From positions 4,904,501-4,968,500 of the forward strand of contig NZ_AKVN02000001.1 in NCBI RefSeq assembly GCF_000271485.2: a DNA stretch of 64,000 nt, read 5' to 3'. This document shows positions 45,274 to 55,121 of this stretch, in pieces. The position numbers and the translations under genes were made by a program. Source of the stretch: Pelosinus fermentans DSM 17108. GTDB taxonomy: Bacteria > Bacillota > Negativicutes > DSM-13327. Position 1 is the first letter of the stretch. Every line of letters begins with the position of its first letter. Under the pieces are notes generated by a model. It worked only from the letters and a program-made list of their open reading frames with translations, had not been told where the DNA came from and did not search any database.

Positions 45274-45990
45274 ATGGAGCAAATGGATAAACATCGACGA
45301 GAAGACTTCGTTCAGGAATTATTCGGCAGCATCGCAAAACGCTATGATTTGCTCAATGCAGTCTTCACCTTAAACCAAGATTCCTACTGGCGCAGCTTCG
45401 CTGCTGATAAAGCAACTATAAAAATAGGGCAGTCCATCCTTGATGTATGCTGCGGCACAGGAAAACTTTCCATTGCATTAGCAGAAAAAGCAGGGCTTCA
45501 AGGACAAATTATCGGTCTTGACTTCTCTGAAAATATGCTGCTGCAAGCCAAAGAAAATATAAAGAAGACGCCCTATTCCCAACGGATAACACTCATGCAG
45601 AGCAATGCCTTAGATTTACCCTTTCCAGATCATACCTTTGACTGTACAACCATCGGCTTTGGCTTGCGAAACGTCGCAGATATACCAAGAACCCTGTCAG
45701 AAATGTACCGGGTAACAAAGTCCGGCGGTACCGTATTATCCGTAGAGTTATCCAAACCTAGCGCACCCATTCTAAAACAGCTTTATTTCCTGTACTTTGA
45801 ACACCTGCTCCCTCTAATCGGCAATCTGGGGTTTCATAAAAACAAGCCTTACTATAATCTGCCCGCCTCCCTCAGAACCCTCCCTGAGCACTCTGTGATT
45901 CAAAATATCTTCCTACAAGTCGGTCTGGAGCAAGTTACTTCTTATCAATTAACAGGCGGTATCGCTGCGGTGCATCTAGGAATAAAATGA
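45274..45990 (+). CDS. menG: Demethylmenaquinone methyltransferase (MenG/UbiE family)
   Basis: A 238 aa SAM-dependent methyltransferase that performs the last step of menaquinone synthesis. Family signature YDLLNAVFTLNQDSYWR near residue 25; SAM motif ILDVCCGTGKLS (about 60); NALDLPFPDHTFD and GFGLRNVAD (post motif I/II, about 115-130); and the UbiE signature YRVTKSGGTVLSVELSKP. RBS GGGGAGGAAC. It stands alone here, so other men genes lie elsewhere. Its stop codon sits within the terminator stem. Confidence 0.94.
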   Translation: MEQMDKHRREDFVQELFGSIAKRYDLLNAVFTLNQDSYWRSFAADKATIKIGQSILDVCCGTGKLSIALAEKAGLQGQIIGLDFSENMLLQAKENIKKTPYSQRITLMQSNALDLPFPDHTFDCTTIGFGLRNVADIPRTLSEMYRVTKSGGTVLSVELSKPSAPILKQLYFLYFEHLLPLIGNLGFHKNKPYYNLPASLRTLPEHSVIQNIFLQVGLEQVTSYQLTGGIAAVHLGIK

Positions 45991-46023
45991 AGCTTGGCTA
46001 TAATTTATAGCCAAGCTTCATTT
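45986..46023 (+). terminator. Intrinsic terminator overlapping the menG stop codon
   Basis: AATGAAGCTTGGCTATAA pairs with TTATAGCCAAGCTTCATT around a minimal loop, with T-rich arm ends. Confidence 0.85.
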
Positions 46024-46203
46024 ACAGCCCGTCGATCAAGTGATGTCCAGCTATTGGCCCGTAAATCGGCAGGAGCAATATGACTAGTTGTTGGCCGAAT
46101 GCATCTAAGTCTTTATTTTCTTTTATTTACTCTACAAATATGGGCAAATTCTCCTGTTGTAAAATAATTTTGAGGATTTTCGTATAACATATCTAAACAC
46201 CTC

Positions 46204-46234
46204 TTGACCGTCCGGTTACGGTATACCTTATTGT
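46204..46234 (+). promoter_or_regulatory. Candidate MerR-type promoter of the ABC exporter operon
   Basis: TTGACC (46204-46209), a 19 bp spacer and TATTGT (46229-46234). The long spacer contains the dyad ACCGT-n6-ACGGT. A 19-20 bp spacer with a centred dyad is the pattern of MerR-family activated promoters, which often control drug exporters. No MerR gene is in the window. Confidence 0.4.
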
Positions 46235-46273
46235 AGAATATATGACAGGCTAAGGCAAGAAAAGGAGACAGGT

Positions 46274-48007
46274 ATGCTCAAACTTTTTAAATTCTTAAAA
46301 CCATACCAAATTTCAGTCGCCACAGTGCTTCTATTTACCTTTATAGAAACATTGGGTACATTGTATGTTCCAACCCTTACGGCTGATATTGTAAATAACG
46401 GTGTGACCCAGGGAAATATACCGTATATTATCAAGACCGGGGTATTCATGTTATTGGTTGCAATATTTACAGCAGGCACGGCAGTGTTAAATTCCCGACT
46501 GTCAGCCAATATTTCCTCCGGGTTTGCACGAGACATTCGGAAAGCATTATTTATGAAGGCACAGGCGCTTTCAATTAACGACTTTCATAAAATCGGCACA
46601 GCCTCAATGATTACCCGAACCACCAGTGATGTGACCTTAATCGGACAGACAACCGTTATGCTGATGCAAATGCTGCTTCCAGCGCCGGTAATGGCGGTTG
46701 CAGGACTATTTCTGGCTTTTTCAAAGGATAAGGGCATCGCCTTGATCATCGTAGCAACCATGCTTATTTTCTTGCTGATTGCTGCATTACTGGGGAAAAA
46801 AATCATCCCTCTGTTTAAGTTTATTCAGATCAAAATGGATAACATCACCCGTATCCTGAGGGAAATCATTATCGGTGTCCGTGTCATTCGTGCCTTTAAT
46901 CGTGAGAACCACGAGAAAAACAAGATTGACACCGCAGTTACCGATTATGCCGCCAATTCGATCCGCATCAATAAGATGATTGCAACCTTGCTCCCTGTGG
47001 TCATGCTGGTGATTAACATGGGAATCATCAGTATTCTGTGGCTGGGCGGAAGAAGAGTGGCGGACGGGCAGATGCAGGTTGGCGATATTATGGCTTTAAT
47101 TGAATACTGCTCCTTAATTCTGTTTTTCCTCATTATGGGAACGATGATGTTTATGTACATTCCGCGGGCCCAGGCATGTGCCGAACGAATCGATGAGGTT
47201 TTGAGCATGACGCCTGAAATTACAGATAAAAGCTCTAATTCACATCCCAGAGGCGACTATGCCCATATTGAATTTCGCAATGTAAGCTTTCGGTATTCCA
47301 ATGCGGCGGAACCGATTTTGAGCAATCTAAGCTTTGAATCAAAATCTGGTGAGGTAACTGCAATCATAGGCGGAACCGGTTCAGGCAAATCCACTATTGC
47401 AAACCTGATTCCACGTTTTTTTGAGATCGAAAGTGGCAGTATTCTAATTAACGGAACGAACATACGCAATTTTTCCCAAAAAGAACTTCGGGATAAAATT
47501 GGCTTTGTTCCACAAAAAGCATTTCTTTTCAGCGGAACCATTGCAGACAACATCCGGGATGGAAAGGCTAACGCGACACAGGCAGAAATTGAACAGGCCG
47601 CACAAATCGCACAGGCGGATGGCTTTATCCGTGAATTGAAAAATGGATATCAGGCCTATGTTGCACAAGGCGGAAACAATCTGTCCGGGGGACAGAAACA
47701 ACGCCTGACGATTGCCCGTGCTTTGATCCGCAAACCTGAAATCTATATTTTTGATGACAGCTTTTCTGCGTTGGATCTTAAGACGGATGCCATGCTGCGC
47801 AGAGCATTGAAAAAGGAAATTGGACGCGCTACTGTTATTATGGTAGCACAGCGCATCAGCACCATTATGGAAGCCGACCGCATTCTCGTGCTGGAGGATG
47901 GAATCATCACAGGAACCGGCCAGCATCAAGAACTGATGCAGAATTGTCAAGTCTACCGCCAGATTGCCGCTTCTCAACTCAGCGAAGCGGAATTGGCTTC
48001 ATCATAA
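46274..48007 (+). CDS. Heterodimeric multidrug ABC exporter, subunit with degenerate catalytic site
   Basis: A 577 aa half-transporter: six membrane segments (about 1-310), then the nucleotide-binding domain. Walker A GGTGSGKST (about 365) and signature NLSGGQKQR (about 470) are canonical. Walker B reads IYIFDDSFSALD, with Asp in place of the catalytic Glu, and the switch residue lies in VAQRIST (Gln for His). That is the degenerate site typical of the first subunit of LmrCD/TM287-288-type exporters. RBS AAAAGGAGACAGG. The second subunit starts 11 bp after the stop. Confidence 0.9.
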   Translation: MLKLFKFLKPYQISVATVLLFTFIETLGTLYVPTLTADIVNNGVTQGNIPYIIKTGVFMLLVAIFTAGTAVLNSRLSANISSGFARDIRKALFMKAQALSINDFHKIGTASMITRTTSDVTLIGQTTVMLMQMLLPAPVMAVAGLFLAFSKDKGIALIIVATMLIFLLIAALLGKKIIPLFKFIQIKMDNITRILREIIIGVRVIRAFNRENHEKNKIDTAVTDYAANSIRINKMIATLLPVVMLVINMGIISILWLGGRRVADGQMQVGDIMALIEYCSLILFFLIMGTMMFMYIPRAQACAERIDEVLSMTPEITDKSSNSHPRGDYAHIEFRNVSFRYSNAAEPILSNLSFESKSGEVTAIIGGTGSGKSTIANLIPRFFEIESGSILINGTNIRNFSQKELRDKIGFVPQKAFLFSGTIADNIRDGKANATQAEIEQAAQIAQADGFIRELKNGYQAYVAQGGNNLSGGQKQRLTIARALIRKPEIYIFDDSFSALDLKTDAMLRRALKKEIGRATVIMVAQRISTIMEADRILVLEDGIITGTGQHQELMQNCQVYRQIAASQLSEAELASS

Positions 48008-48018
48008 CGGAGGATACT

Positions 48019-49872
48019 ATGGAAAATTCTACTAATCAACTCATAGAATCAACAGATAACACTTTTGATGATGCAATTGAAAGAGCCAAAAATGTAAAGG
48101 CAGCAACGATTCGCTTAATTAAGCTGCTTGCAAGGCAGAGAGGAAAGCTCTTGCTGATCTTGCTTTCCGTACTGATCAGCGCCGCTCTGTCGATTGCGGC
48201 TCCTTTGGTAATGGGAAAGGCTGTGGACCAGCTATACGAAGGAATCAAGTCAGCTGCTGCAGCAGAAACAGCATTTCAGGTCAGTATTAATACAATGGGC
48301 GGTACCATCGGCATTCTGCTGCTTATTTATCTAGCCACTTCGTTATTTAATTATTTTGAGGAATATATAATGGCCAGCGTGTCGCAGCAGCTAACGCTCA
48401 GTATGCGCAAGGAATTAAGCGGCAAACTTAACCGCCTGCCGCTCAAGTATTTCGATTCTCACTCGAAGGGAGATCTATTAAGCCGTGTCACCAATGATAT
48501 TGAGCGAATTGCAGACAGCTTGCAGGAGGGACTGATAAAATTTATTACCTCAGTCGTTACTATTTTTGCCTCCCTTATCATTATGACGTTTATCAGCCCG
48601 ATCCTTACCAGCATTGTCATTACAACACTGGGACTCTCCCTATTTGTAACCACAAGGTTCTCACATAAAATAGAGGGATATTTTGCTGATAACCAAAAAA
48701 ACCTTGGTGAACTCAACGGCAAAATTGAGGAAATATATACAGGCCAGCTTATCATTAAAGCCTTCAGCAAGGAGTCGGATACACTAAAAGCCTTTCAGGC
48801 TGCCAATGAAAAGCTGTATGATGCCAACAGAAAGGCACAGTTTTCCGTCTATGCCATTGATCCCCTGATCCGCTTCTTAGGCCGAATCGGCTATGTAATC
48901 ATTGCAGTAGTCAGCGGCATCTTTGCCGTCCAGGGAACAATGTCGCTGGGCAATATACTGGCCTTTCTACGGTATGTGGGCAACTGCTCGGAGCCGATGA
49001 CCGAAATTTCCTATATCCTGAATATGCTGCAATCCGCCGTGGCGTCGGCAGAGCGTATATTTGAGGTTATGGATGAAGAAGAAGAAAGACCGGAGCAAGT
49101 TCTTGACGAGCCGCTGAAAAGCCCGAAGGGCAAGGTCACCTTTAAACATGTAAAATTTGGCTATAGGGATGATGTCGTTTTGATGAACGACATCAATCTC
49201 CAGCTGAATGCCGGCGATACCATTGCTATTGTAGGCCCTACGGGAGCCGGAAAAACCACGTTGGTCAATCTGCTGATGCGATTTTACGAGCTTCAGGGCG
49301 GAACGATAGCCATTGATGGCGTTGATATTAAAAAGATGAGCCGCAGATCCCTGCGAAGGATGTTCGGGATGGTTTTGCAGGATACCTGGCTGTTCCATGG
49401 CAGCATAAGGGACAATATTGCCTACGGGCGTTTGGATGCCAGCCTAGATGAGGTAGTAAGCGCAGCCAAAGCCGCCCGTGCCGACCATTTTATCCGAACC
49501 TTGCCCCAGGGTTACGACACGATATTGGAAGCGGACGGCTCAAATATATCCCAGGGACAAAAACAGCTTTTGACGATTGCCAGAGCCATTCTCGCTAATC
49601 CATCCATTTTGATTTTGGATGAAGCCACCTCCAGTGTGGATACGAAAACGGAAGCTGAAATTCAAAAAGCAATGAGCAATCTGATGAAAGGGCGGACCAG
49701 CTTCGTAATTGCACACAGATTGTCCACTATCCGCGATGCGGATTTGATTTTGGTGATGCAAAATGGAACGATTATTGAACAGGGAAAACATCAGCAGCTG
49801 CTGGAACACCAAGGATTTTATGAACAGCTTTACAACAGCCAGTTTGCCAACAAGGTCTTGCTGGAAGGATAA
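48019..49872 (+). CDS. Heterodimeric multidrug ABC exporter, catalytically competent subunit
   Basis: A 617 aa half-transporter. An N-terminal extension of about 45 residues precedes six membrane segments. The NBD has Walker A GPTGAGKTT (about 410), signature NISQGQKQLL (SQ in place of SG), Walker B ILILDEATSSVD with catalytic Glu, and switch His in VIAHRLST. It complements the previous subunit, giving one competent and one degenerate ATP site. The frame is open 25 codons upstream, but ATG at 48019 follows CGGAGGATACT. The two subunits probably export drugs or lipids. Confidence 0.9.
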   Translation: MENSTNQLIESTDNTFDDAIERAKNVKAATIRLIKLLARQRGKLLLILLSVLISAALSIAAPLVMGKAVDQLYEGIKSAAAAETAFQVSINTMGGTIGILLLIYLATSLFNYFEEYIMASVSQQLTLSMRKELSGKLNRLPLKYFDSHSKGDLLSRVTNDIERIADSLQEGLIKFITSVVTIFASLIIMTFISPILTSIVITTLGLSLFVTTRFSHKIEGYFADNQKNLGELNGKIEEIYTGQLIIKAFSKESDTLKAFQAANEKLYDANRKAQFSVYAIDPLIRFLGRIGYVIIAVVSGIFAVQGTMSLGNILAFLRYVGNCSEPMTEISYILNMLQSAVASAERIFEVMDEEEERPEQVLDEPLKSPKGKVTFKHVKFGYRDDVVLMNDINLQLNAGDTIAIVGPTGAGKTTLVNLLMRFYELQGGTIAIDGVDIKKMSRRSLRRMFGMVLQDTWLFHGSIRDNIAYGRLDASLDEVVSAAKAARADHFIRTLPQGYDTILEADGSNISQGQKQLLTIARAILANPSILILDEATSSVDTKTEAEIQKAMSNLMKGRTSFVIAHRLSTIRDADLILVMQNGTIIEQGKHQQLLEHQGFYEQLYNSQFANKVLLEG

Positions 49873-49879
49873 TAAATCC

Positions 49880-49925
49880 TTCTCTGTGTTCTCTGCGGAT
49901 CTCTGTGCCCTCTGCGTTTAACGCT
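49880..49925. repeat. Interspersed repeat, copy 7 (half element)
   Basis: TTCTCTGTGTTCTCTGCGGA..CCTCTGCGTTTAACGCTC is the right arm of the CAGAG-type repeat; the left arm is missing. It immediately follows the exporter operon. Confidence 0.6.
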
Positions 49926-49943
49926 CTTTATACACTCTTTTCT

Positions 49944-49980
49944 AAAAAAAGCTCAGGAATACTACATTCCTGAGCTTTTT
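49944..49980. terminator. Bidirectional terminator between exporter and SOD genes
   Basis: AAAAAGCTCAGGAAT-ACTAC-ATTCCTGAGCTTTTT, perfect stem with T-runs on both strands, between convergent genes. Confidence 0.9.
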
Positions 49981-49988
49981 GACATCAC

Positions 49989-50570
49989 TTATACAATTAA
50001 TCTTCGATCAACTACATCCCAGTCAATATTTTTAAAGAAAGTTTCCAGATACTCTGGTCTTTTTAAACCAAAATCCATCATATACGAATGTTCCCAGGCA
50101 TCTAATACTAACAACGGCTTATAATCTGCGGGAATCTCAGCCTGATGTTCATCAAGCCAAAGATTATTTAATTTACCACTGCTGTGATCCTGACACAATA
50201 CGGCCCAGCCAACACCAGGAATACTTGCAGTCGTCTTAAAATCTTCTGCCCATGTCTTATAGCTGCCAAAATTCTCGGTCAATTTTTCGATTAAACAGGA
50301 TCTACGATTCATCTCGCTCTGACCGCCTAAGTTTTCAAAATACAGTTCATGCAAACGCATATCATTCGATTGCCAGCTCAAACAACGCTTAAGACTCGCA
50401 TACTCAGGGGTGTCTTCCTGTCCTTGTGCTGCTAATCCTTCAAGGTTGGCTGCAATTCGATTCCGATTTTCCACAAGTTCATGATACAAGGCAAAATGAT
50501 GGTGCAGTAAGGTTTCACTAAAGCCTTGCATTCCTAAAAGATGGTCAAAATCTTGTACTTGATAAGACAT
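49989..50570 (-). CDS. Fe/Mn superoxide dismutase family protein (divergent)
   Basis: A 193 aa SOD-family protein. Metal-ligand candidates: His in SETLLHHHFALYH (about 25), His in MRLHELYFENLGG (about 77), and Asp/His in VLDAWEHSYMMDF (about 160). GVGWAVL and the DAWEH core are well kept. The first helix departs from the classical HHxKHHxxYV pattern: the second His pair and the gateway Tyr are replaced (Leu/Tyr/Leu). Activity is therefore less certain than for a standard SodA. The frame opens five codons upstream; ATG at 50570 follows GGGGAAGAAAC. Confidence 0.8.
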   Translation of the reverse strand: MSYQVQDFDHLLGMQGFSETLLHHHFALYHELVENRNRIAANLEGLAAQGQEDTPEYASLKRCLSWQSNDMRLHELYFENLGGQSEMNRRSCLIEKLTENFGSYKTWAEDFKTTASIPGVGWAVLCQDHSSGKLNNLWLDEHQAEIPADYKPLLVLDAWEHSYMMDFGLKRPEYLETFFKNIDWDVVDRRLIV

Positions 50571-50816
50571 GTTTCTTCCCCTCACTTAAAGTATTTTCAC
50601 AGTGCACATACGTTCTTTTTCTATGCAGTAAAATTGTAATTCACTGCATTCGTTATAGTTTTCGTCTTTATTATATGTTATTATTTCTGTATTATATCAT
50701 CTTAAAAGCGGCATTGCTTCCCCTATACAGCATTTATACAGTATACTTTATCAGAGGAATCATTTGACATTGTGCTATAATGAAAACAATTATCAATACG
50801 CTCAAGGAGGACAATG

Positions 50817-51143
50817 ATGGAGGTTTTAAAATCTGCAGGCTATTTTATCTTGGCTGGTTTATTTGAAATCGGCGGCGGTTATTTAATATGGCTTTGGCTG
50901 CGGGAGGGAAAAGGAATTAGCTATGCAGTGTGGGGCGCTATTATTCTAGTGTTATACGGCGTCATCCCTACATTACAGCCAGCCAGCTTTGGTCGGGTGT
51001 ACGCTGCCTATGGAGGCGTTTTTATCGTACTTTCCATTCTTTGGGGGTGGGGCATTGATAAAATTCCCCCAGATCGATTTGATATTATTGGCGGCCTCAT
51101 TTCACTGGCAGGCGTCCTGATTATTATGTACTGGCCCAGATGA
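50817..51143 (+). CDS. YnfA/UPF0060 family small membrane protein
   Basis: A 108 aa protein with four membrane segments. The [21 protein letters not shown]-terminal motif and [20 protein letters not shown] are the family signatures. Distantly related to small multidrug resistance transporters; function in Firmicutes not established. Two ATGs are adjacent (50814 and 50817); the second is at the better distance from AAGGAGG and gives the usual 108 residues. Monocistronic. Confidence 0.93.
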   Translation: MEVLKSAGYFILAGLFEIGGGYLIWLWLREGKGISYAVWGAIILVLYGVIPTLQPASFGRVYAAYGGVFIVLSILWGWGIDKIPPDRFDIIGGLISLAGVLIIMYWPR

Positions 51144-51160
51144 TGGAAGCGCTCTTAATC

Positions 51161-51200
51161 ACATTGTCATTGCGAGCACTAATCTCTCCCTTGCTAGGAA
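51161..51200. repeat. Fragment of a second repeat type (GTCATTGCGAG)
   Basis: CATTGTCATTGCGAGCACTA here and TCTGTCATTGCGAACAATGA at 59397-59416 share a GTCATTGCGA core that I associate with long interspersed hairpins in some bacterial genomes. Only short fragments are present. Confidence 0.35.
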
Positions 51201-51209
51201 TAGAACGAT

Positions 51210-51290
51210 TTAACCGCAGAGACGCAGAGGACGCTGAGAGGGATTTTTACCCTATCTTTTCTCTGTGTTCTCTGCGTCTCTGCGGTTAAA
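51210..51290. repeat. Interspersed inverted repeat, copy 8
   Basis: Cleanest copy: left arm TTTAACCGCAGAGACGCAGA, right arm TCTGCGTCTCTGCGGTTAAA, with 8-9 base internal units (CGCAGAGA, CGCAGAGGA, CGCTGAGAG). It lies between ynfA and addA, which converge. Confidence 0.85.
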
Positions 51291-51381
51291 TTATTTTTCC
51301 CCCACGCATTTTTTATTTAGGATGGCTTTTCTTGATCATGGCATTAAAAAGTACTTATATTTATAATTTCTGAAACGCCTA

Positions 51382-51414
51382 AAAAGAAGCTGTCAAATCC
51401 TGACAGCTTCTTTT
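51382..51414 (-). terminator. Intrinsic terminator of addBA
   Basis: AAAAGAAGCTGTCA-AATCC-TGACAGCTTCTTTT with TTTTTAGG on the minus strand; overlaps the last codons of addA. Confidence 0.85.
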
Positions 51415-54400
51415 GTGCTAAATACGTATAAATATTTTTCGATTACCGGCTGTTTAAAAATTTTCTCTACAGCTTCTGCATACAGATTGAGCTGCACCGA
51501 ATAACGGTCAATTAATTCACTGCTATCAGTCACCCAATCCGTCTTATAATCCACTAACACCAAACCATCCGCCTCATCAAACAATACATCGAGAATTCCT
51601 TGAATGAAAATACCTTCTCCCGCCCCTACCATATCATCATAAAATTTCTCAGCAGGAAGAACCAGACTAAAGGGCAATTCTCGTCGTACTTTCGGTGAAG
51701 CGCATAAGCGCTGACCAAGACTACTTTGGAAAAAGGCTGCCACGCCTTTAATATCCACAATTTCAGCATGTTCCGGCAAGATCATTTCCTTCTTCACCAT
51801 CGCTGTGATTTGCTCTTTGATACCAGACTCAGACAAATTCCCCTGTAAATCCATCTGCTGCATGATACTATGCATTAACGTGCCTCGTTCTGCACCCGTA
51901 AGCCCCACTGACTGCTGAATGAACCTAGGACGCAGAGCAATGGATTTCTTAGCAAAGATTGGCTGGCTGCTGCTTTCTTCCACCTCTGTATCAAAACGCC
52001 GTTTGATTTCCGTCACAGACAATTTAGCAGGTTTGCCCACAATATGCTGATAAGCGTACTGCCAACCTAAGGTTTTCTCTACCCAGACAAAATCTTCGCC
52101 CCCCTCAACAGGCTGCAGGGTACGGATATTTTCTAACAATGTAGTCGTTTCAGACTGCTCTTCACCCGCCTCCAGCAATTGGCTGCGGGAATAAATATCC
52201 ACCTTCCACGCTGACAGATCATCAGCAAAAATGTGGCTGGGCTCTTGTTCACATTCCCCATATTCTCGAAGAAGTGCTCCCCCCTCATGCCGTGCCACAG
52301 CGGGACATAGCCAATCCAAATAATTGCCAGCCCCTGCAATCATTGCATCTGGCAGAGTAGGCTGAAGACGATCCGTATATTGACACCATCCTGCCGCCTT
52401 TTTCGCCAGCTTGCTCACAGAACCTACGAGAATCAGTTTTTCCCTCGCCCTTGTTAAGGCTACGTAGAGAATGCGCAGCTCCTCCGCCTTGGTTTCCATG
52501 ATGAGCTTATGACGAATGCCATGCCTTGCTAAAGTGGGATACCGAAAACGCAGTTCCGGATTGGTCACATAAGGACCCACCCCTAATATTTTGTGACTCA
52601 GTACCAGGGCTTTACTATCCTGCAAATTGATGTTCTTGCCTAAATCAGCCACAAATACCAGAGGGAATTCCAGCCCTTTACTCTTGTGGATACTCATAAT
52701 TCGTACCACATCTTCACTTTCTCCCAAAGCCCTGGCAACGGCAAGGTCAGAACCTTTGTCCTGCATCCGCTCGACAAAGCGCAAAAAGCGAAATAAACCG
52801 CGAAAATTTGTCGATTCATATTGACGAGCCCGATCATACAGCGCCCGCAAATTTGCTTGCCGCAGCATTCCACCCGGCATGCCGCCTACATAATCATAGT
52901 ACCCGGTATCCCGATAAATCTGCCAGATCAGTTCAGGTACACCCTTGCGCCGAGACAAATTACGCCATTTTTCAAACTGCCTCACAAAGGCTGCTAATTT
53001 CTTCTGCGTCTTTTCGTCTATGCTTTCCTGCTCTATCTCATAGCTCAAGGCGCTCCACAACTCTTCTCCCGGGCAGCACAAACGAACTTCTGCCAACTCT
53101 TCCGTCGTAAAACCCACTAAGGGTGAACGCAGCACCGCCGCCAAGGCAATATCCTGACGCGGATTGTCAATTACACTTAATAACGCTACCATGATCTGCA
53201 CTTCAATTTCTCTAAAATAGCCGGCATCCAGTTCGGCATAAGCTGGTATGCCTGCCTTTCGCAGTACATCCAGCATGACATTCGCCTTGCCCTTTACTGA
53301 CCGGAGTAAAATAACAATATCACGCCAAGCGAGATTGCGATATTGTTTTAAACTTTTATCATACACTCGATAACTGCCTGTCATATATTCAGCCATCTTT
53401 TTCGCAATCAAACGTGCCTCTAGCTCAAACCCACTGAGTTCTGCTTCTTCCATCAGCTCGGCCGCAGGACCATCGGGGGATTCTACGCCCTCACCATTAT
53501 CCATTTCCCCTTCGGGAAGATCCATCGGTTCTTGGGCCTCATCCCGATCCACAATGCACAACTCTACAGGTCCTTCTAATAAAATCCCCGGCTCCTCCGG
53601 ATAATCAGGACCAGGATTGAGTTTTTCTGCTTCCCCATACTCCAATTCTCCAATTCGCGGTGCCATGAGCTGCACAAAGAGAAAATTGACAGCGTGCAGC
53701 ACCCCTGCCCGGCTGCGAAAATTCTGAGACAGATCGATGCGGGTATATCCGCTGCCAGCTGTAGGATAGTGACGATACTTTTCCATAAACAATTCTGGTT
53801 CAGCTAAACGGAAACGATAGATGCTCTGCTTTACATCCCCAACTAAAAATAAATTAGGCTGGGTACTGCTGGCTACCAAACGCAGAATGGTTTCCTGCAC
53901 TCCATTGGTATCCTGGTATTCATCAACCATCACTTCTGCATAACGCTCCTGCAGTTCTATGGCAACAGAAGAAGGTTCGATCTCCCCTGACCGGCTTGTT
54001 GGTGCAAGCAATATTTCTAAACAGAAATGCTCCAAATCATTGAAATCCAATACATCCTTGCTGCGCTTCATTTTGGCAAATTCCTGACCAAACTCAATGA
54101 CCAATTTGCCTAAGGTCTCCACCACCGGGGCAATGAGCCGCATATCTGCCAATAGTTCTTCTGCCGGACGATCAAAAAAGTGCACCTTGCAGTCATTGAC
54201 TTTATCCTTTACCTTCTGCCTGCCCCGCTGAAAATATTTTTTCAGCGACTCATCCGTTCCTTTGGGTACAGCAGCAATCTTCTCAAACTTACAACTGGCT
54301 ATTGCATCAGCCAGCCGTTCCCAGGAATGAGCAGCTGCAGACAGTACTTCATCTAGAACGGCCCGATCCGCCATGAAGGTATCTACGTAGGCTTCCACGC

Positions 54401-55121
54401 CGCCTGACTTTCCTGCTTCCAGGCAAAGAGCATCCAGCTGCTGACCTGCCTGTTCCAAATCCAATATGATCTTCTCCCGGATCAACTGAGACCAAGGTGT
54501 TTGATCAACCCTTGTCCCTTCCGGCAAGGCAAAACGCTTAGAAAGATCAGCCAGCCAGTCTTCTGGCCACGGATGACTCTGGGAAAAGTTATATAACCCT
54601 AACACCAGCTGATACAAAGAATCATCACTCTGCTCATCCCCGTAGTGTTCCACCAGATCCAAAAACGTCTCATCTCCTTGAGCATATTTGCTCTCAAAGA
54701 GGGCTTCTAAAACTTCGGTCTTCATAATCGTCACTTCTGCCTGACCCCCAATGCGAAACTGAGGATCTAAATCTAAGAGATGAAAATTCTGCCGTACAAT
54801 GTTTTGACAAAAAGCATGGATGGTTGAAATAGCGGAGGAATTTAACAGTGCCAGCTGCCGCTGAATATGCTCAGAACGAGGCTGTTTCTTCAGGGCTTCA
54901 TTCAACGCCGAGCCGATTCTTCCCCGCATTTCAGCTGCCGCCGCATTGGTAAATGTAACGACTAGTACCTTATCCACATCAATTGGCTGGTCTTTATCCA
55001 ATATACGGGAAATGATCCGCTCAACCAATACAGAAGTTTTACCCGATCCAGCGGCTGCCGCTACCAATATATTTTTATTGCGAGTCTCAATTGCCAATAA
55101 CTGCTGTTCAGACCAACTCAT
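51393..55121 (-). CDS. addA: ATP-dependent helicase/nuclease subunit A
   Basis: A 1242 aa UvrD-type helicase with C-terminal RecB-like nuclease. Motif I AAAGSGKTSVLVERI (about 24), motif II VDEYQDTN (about 395), motif III GDVKQSIYRFRLAEP, motif V SIHKSKGLEFPLVFVADLG (about 810), motif VI LYVALTRAREKL (about 900), and nuclease motif LVDYKTDW (about 1195). With AddB it processes double-strand breaks to Chi-terminated single strands for RecA loading. Its start overlaps the addB end by 14 bp, so translation is coupled. Same gene order (addB-addA) as other Firmicutes. Confidence 0.96.
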   Translation of the reverse strand: MSWSEQQLLAIETRNKNILVAAAAGSGKTSVLVERIISRILDKDQPIDVDKVLVVTFTNAAAAEMRGRIGSALNEALKKQPRSEHIQRQLALLNSSAISTIHAFCQNIVRQNFHLLDLDPQFRIGGQAEVTIMKTEVLEALFESKYAQGDETFLDLVEHYGDEQSDDSLYQLVLGLYNFSQSHPWPEDWLADLSKRFALPEGTRVDQTPWSQLIREKIILDLEQAGQQLDALCLEAGKSGGVEAYVDTFMADRAVLDEVLSAAAHSWERLADAIASCKFEKIAAVPKGTDESLKKYFQRGRQKVKDKVNDCKVHFFDRPAEELLADMRLIAPVVETLGKLVIEFGQEFAKMKRSKDVLDFNDLEHFCLEILLAPTSRSGEIEPSSVAIELQERYAEVMVDEYQDTNGVQETILRLVASSTQPNLFLVGDVKQSIYRFRLAEPELFMEKYRHYPTAGSGYTRIDLSQNFRSRAGVLHAVNFLFVQLMAPRIGELEYGEAEKLNPGPDYPEEPGILLEGPVELCIVDRDEAQEPMDLPEGEMDNGEGVESPDGPAAELMEEAELSGFELEARLIAKKMAEYMTGSYRVYDKSLKQYRNLAWRDIVILLRSVKGKANVMLDVLRKAGIPAYAELDAGYFREIEVQIMVALLSVIDNPRQDIALAAVLRSPLVGFTTEELAEVRLCCPGEELWSALSYEIEQESIDEKTQKKLAAFVRQFEKWRNLSRRKGVPELIWQIYRDTGYYDYVGGMPGGMLRQANLRALYDRARQYESTNFRGLFRFLRFVERMQDKGSDLAVARALGESEDVVRIMSIHKSKGLEFPLVFVADLGKNINLQDSKALVLSHKILGVGPYVTNPELRFRYPTLARHGIRHKLIMETKAEELRILYVALTRAREKLILVGSVSKLAKKAAGWCQYTDRLQPTLPDAMIAGAGNYLDWLCPAVARHEGGALLREYGECEQEPSHIFADDLSAWKVDIYSRSQLLEAGEEQSETTTLLENIRTLQPVEGGEDFVWVEKTLGWQYAYQHIVGKPAKLSVTEIKRRFDTEVEESSSQPIFAKKSIALRPRFIQQSVGLTGAERGTLMHSIMQQMDLQGNLSESGIKEQITAMVKKEMILPEHAEIVDIKGVAAFFQSSLGQRLCASPKVRRELPFSLVLPAEKFYDDMVGAGEGIFIQGILDVLFDEADGLVLVDYKTDWVTDSSELIDRYSVQLNLYAEAVEKIFKQPVIEKYLYVFSTKEAVRI

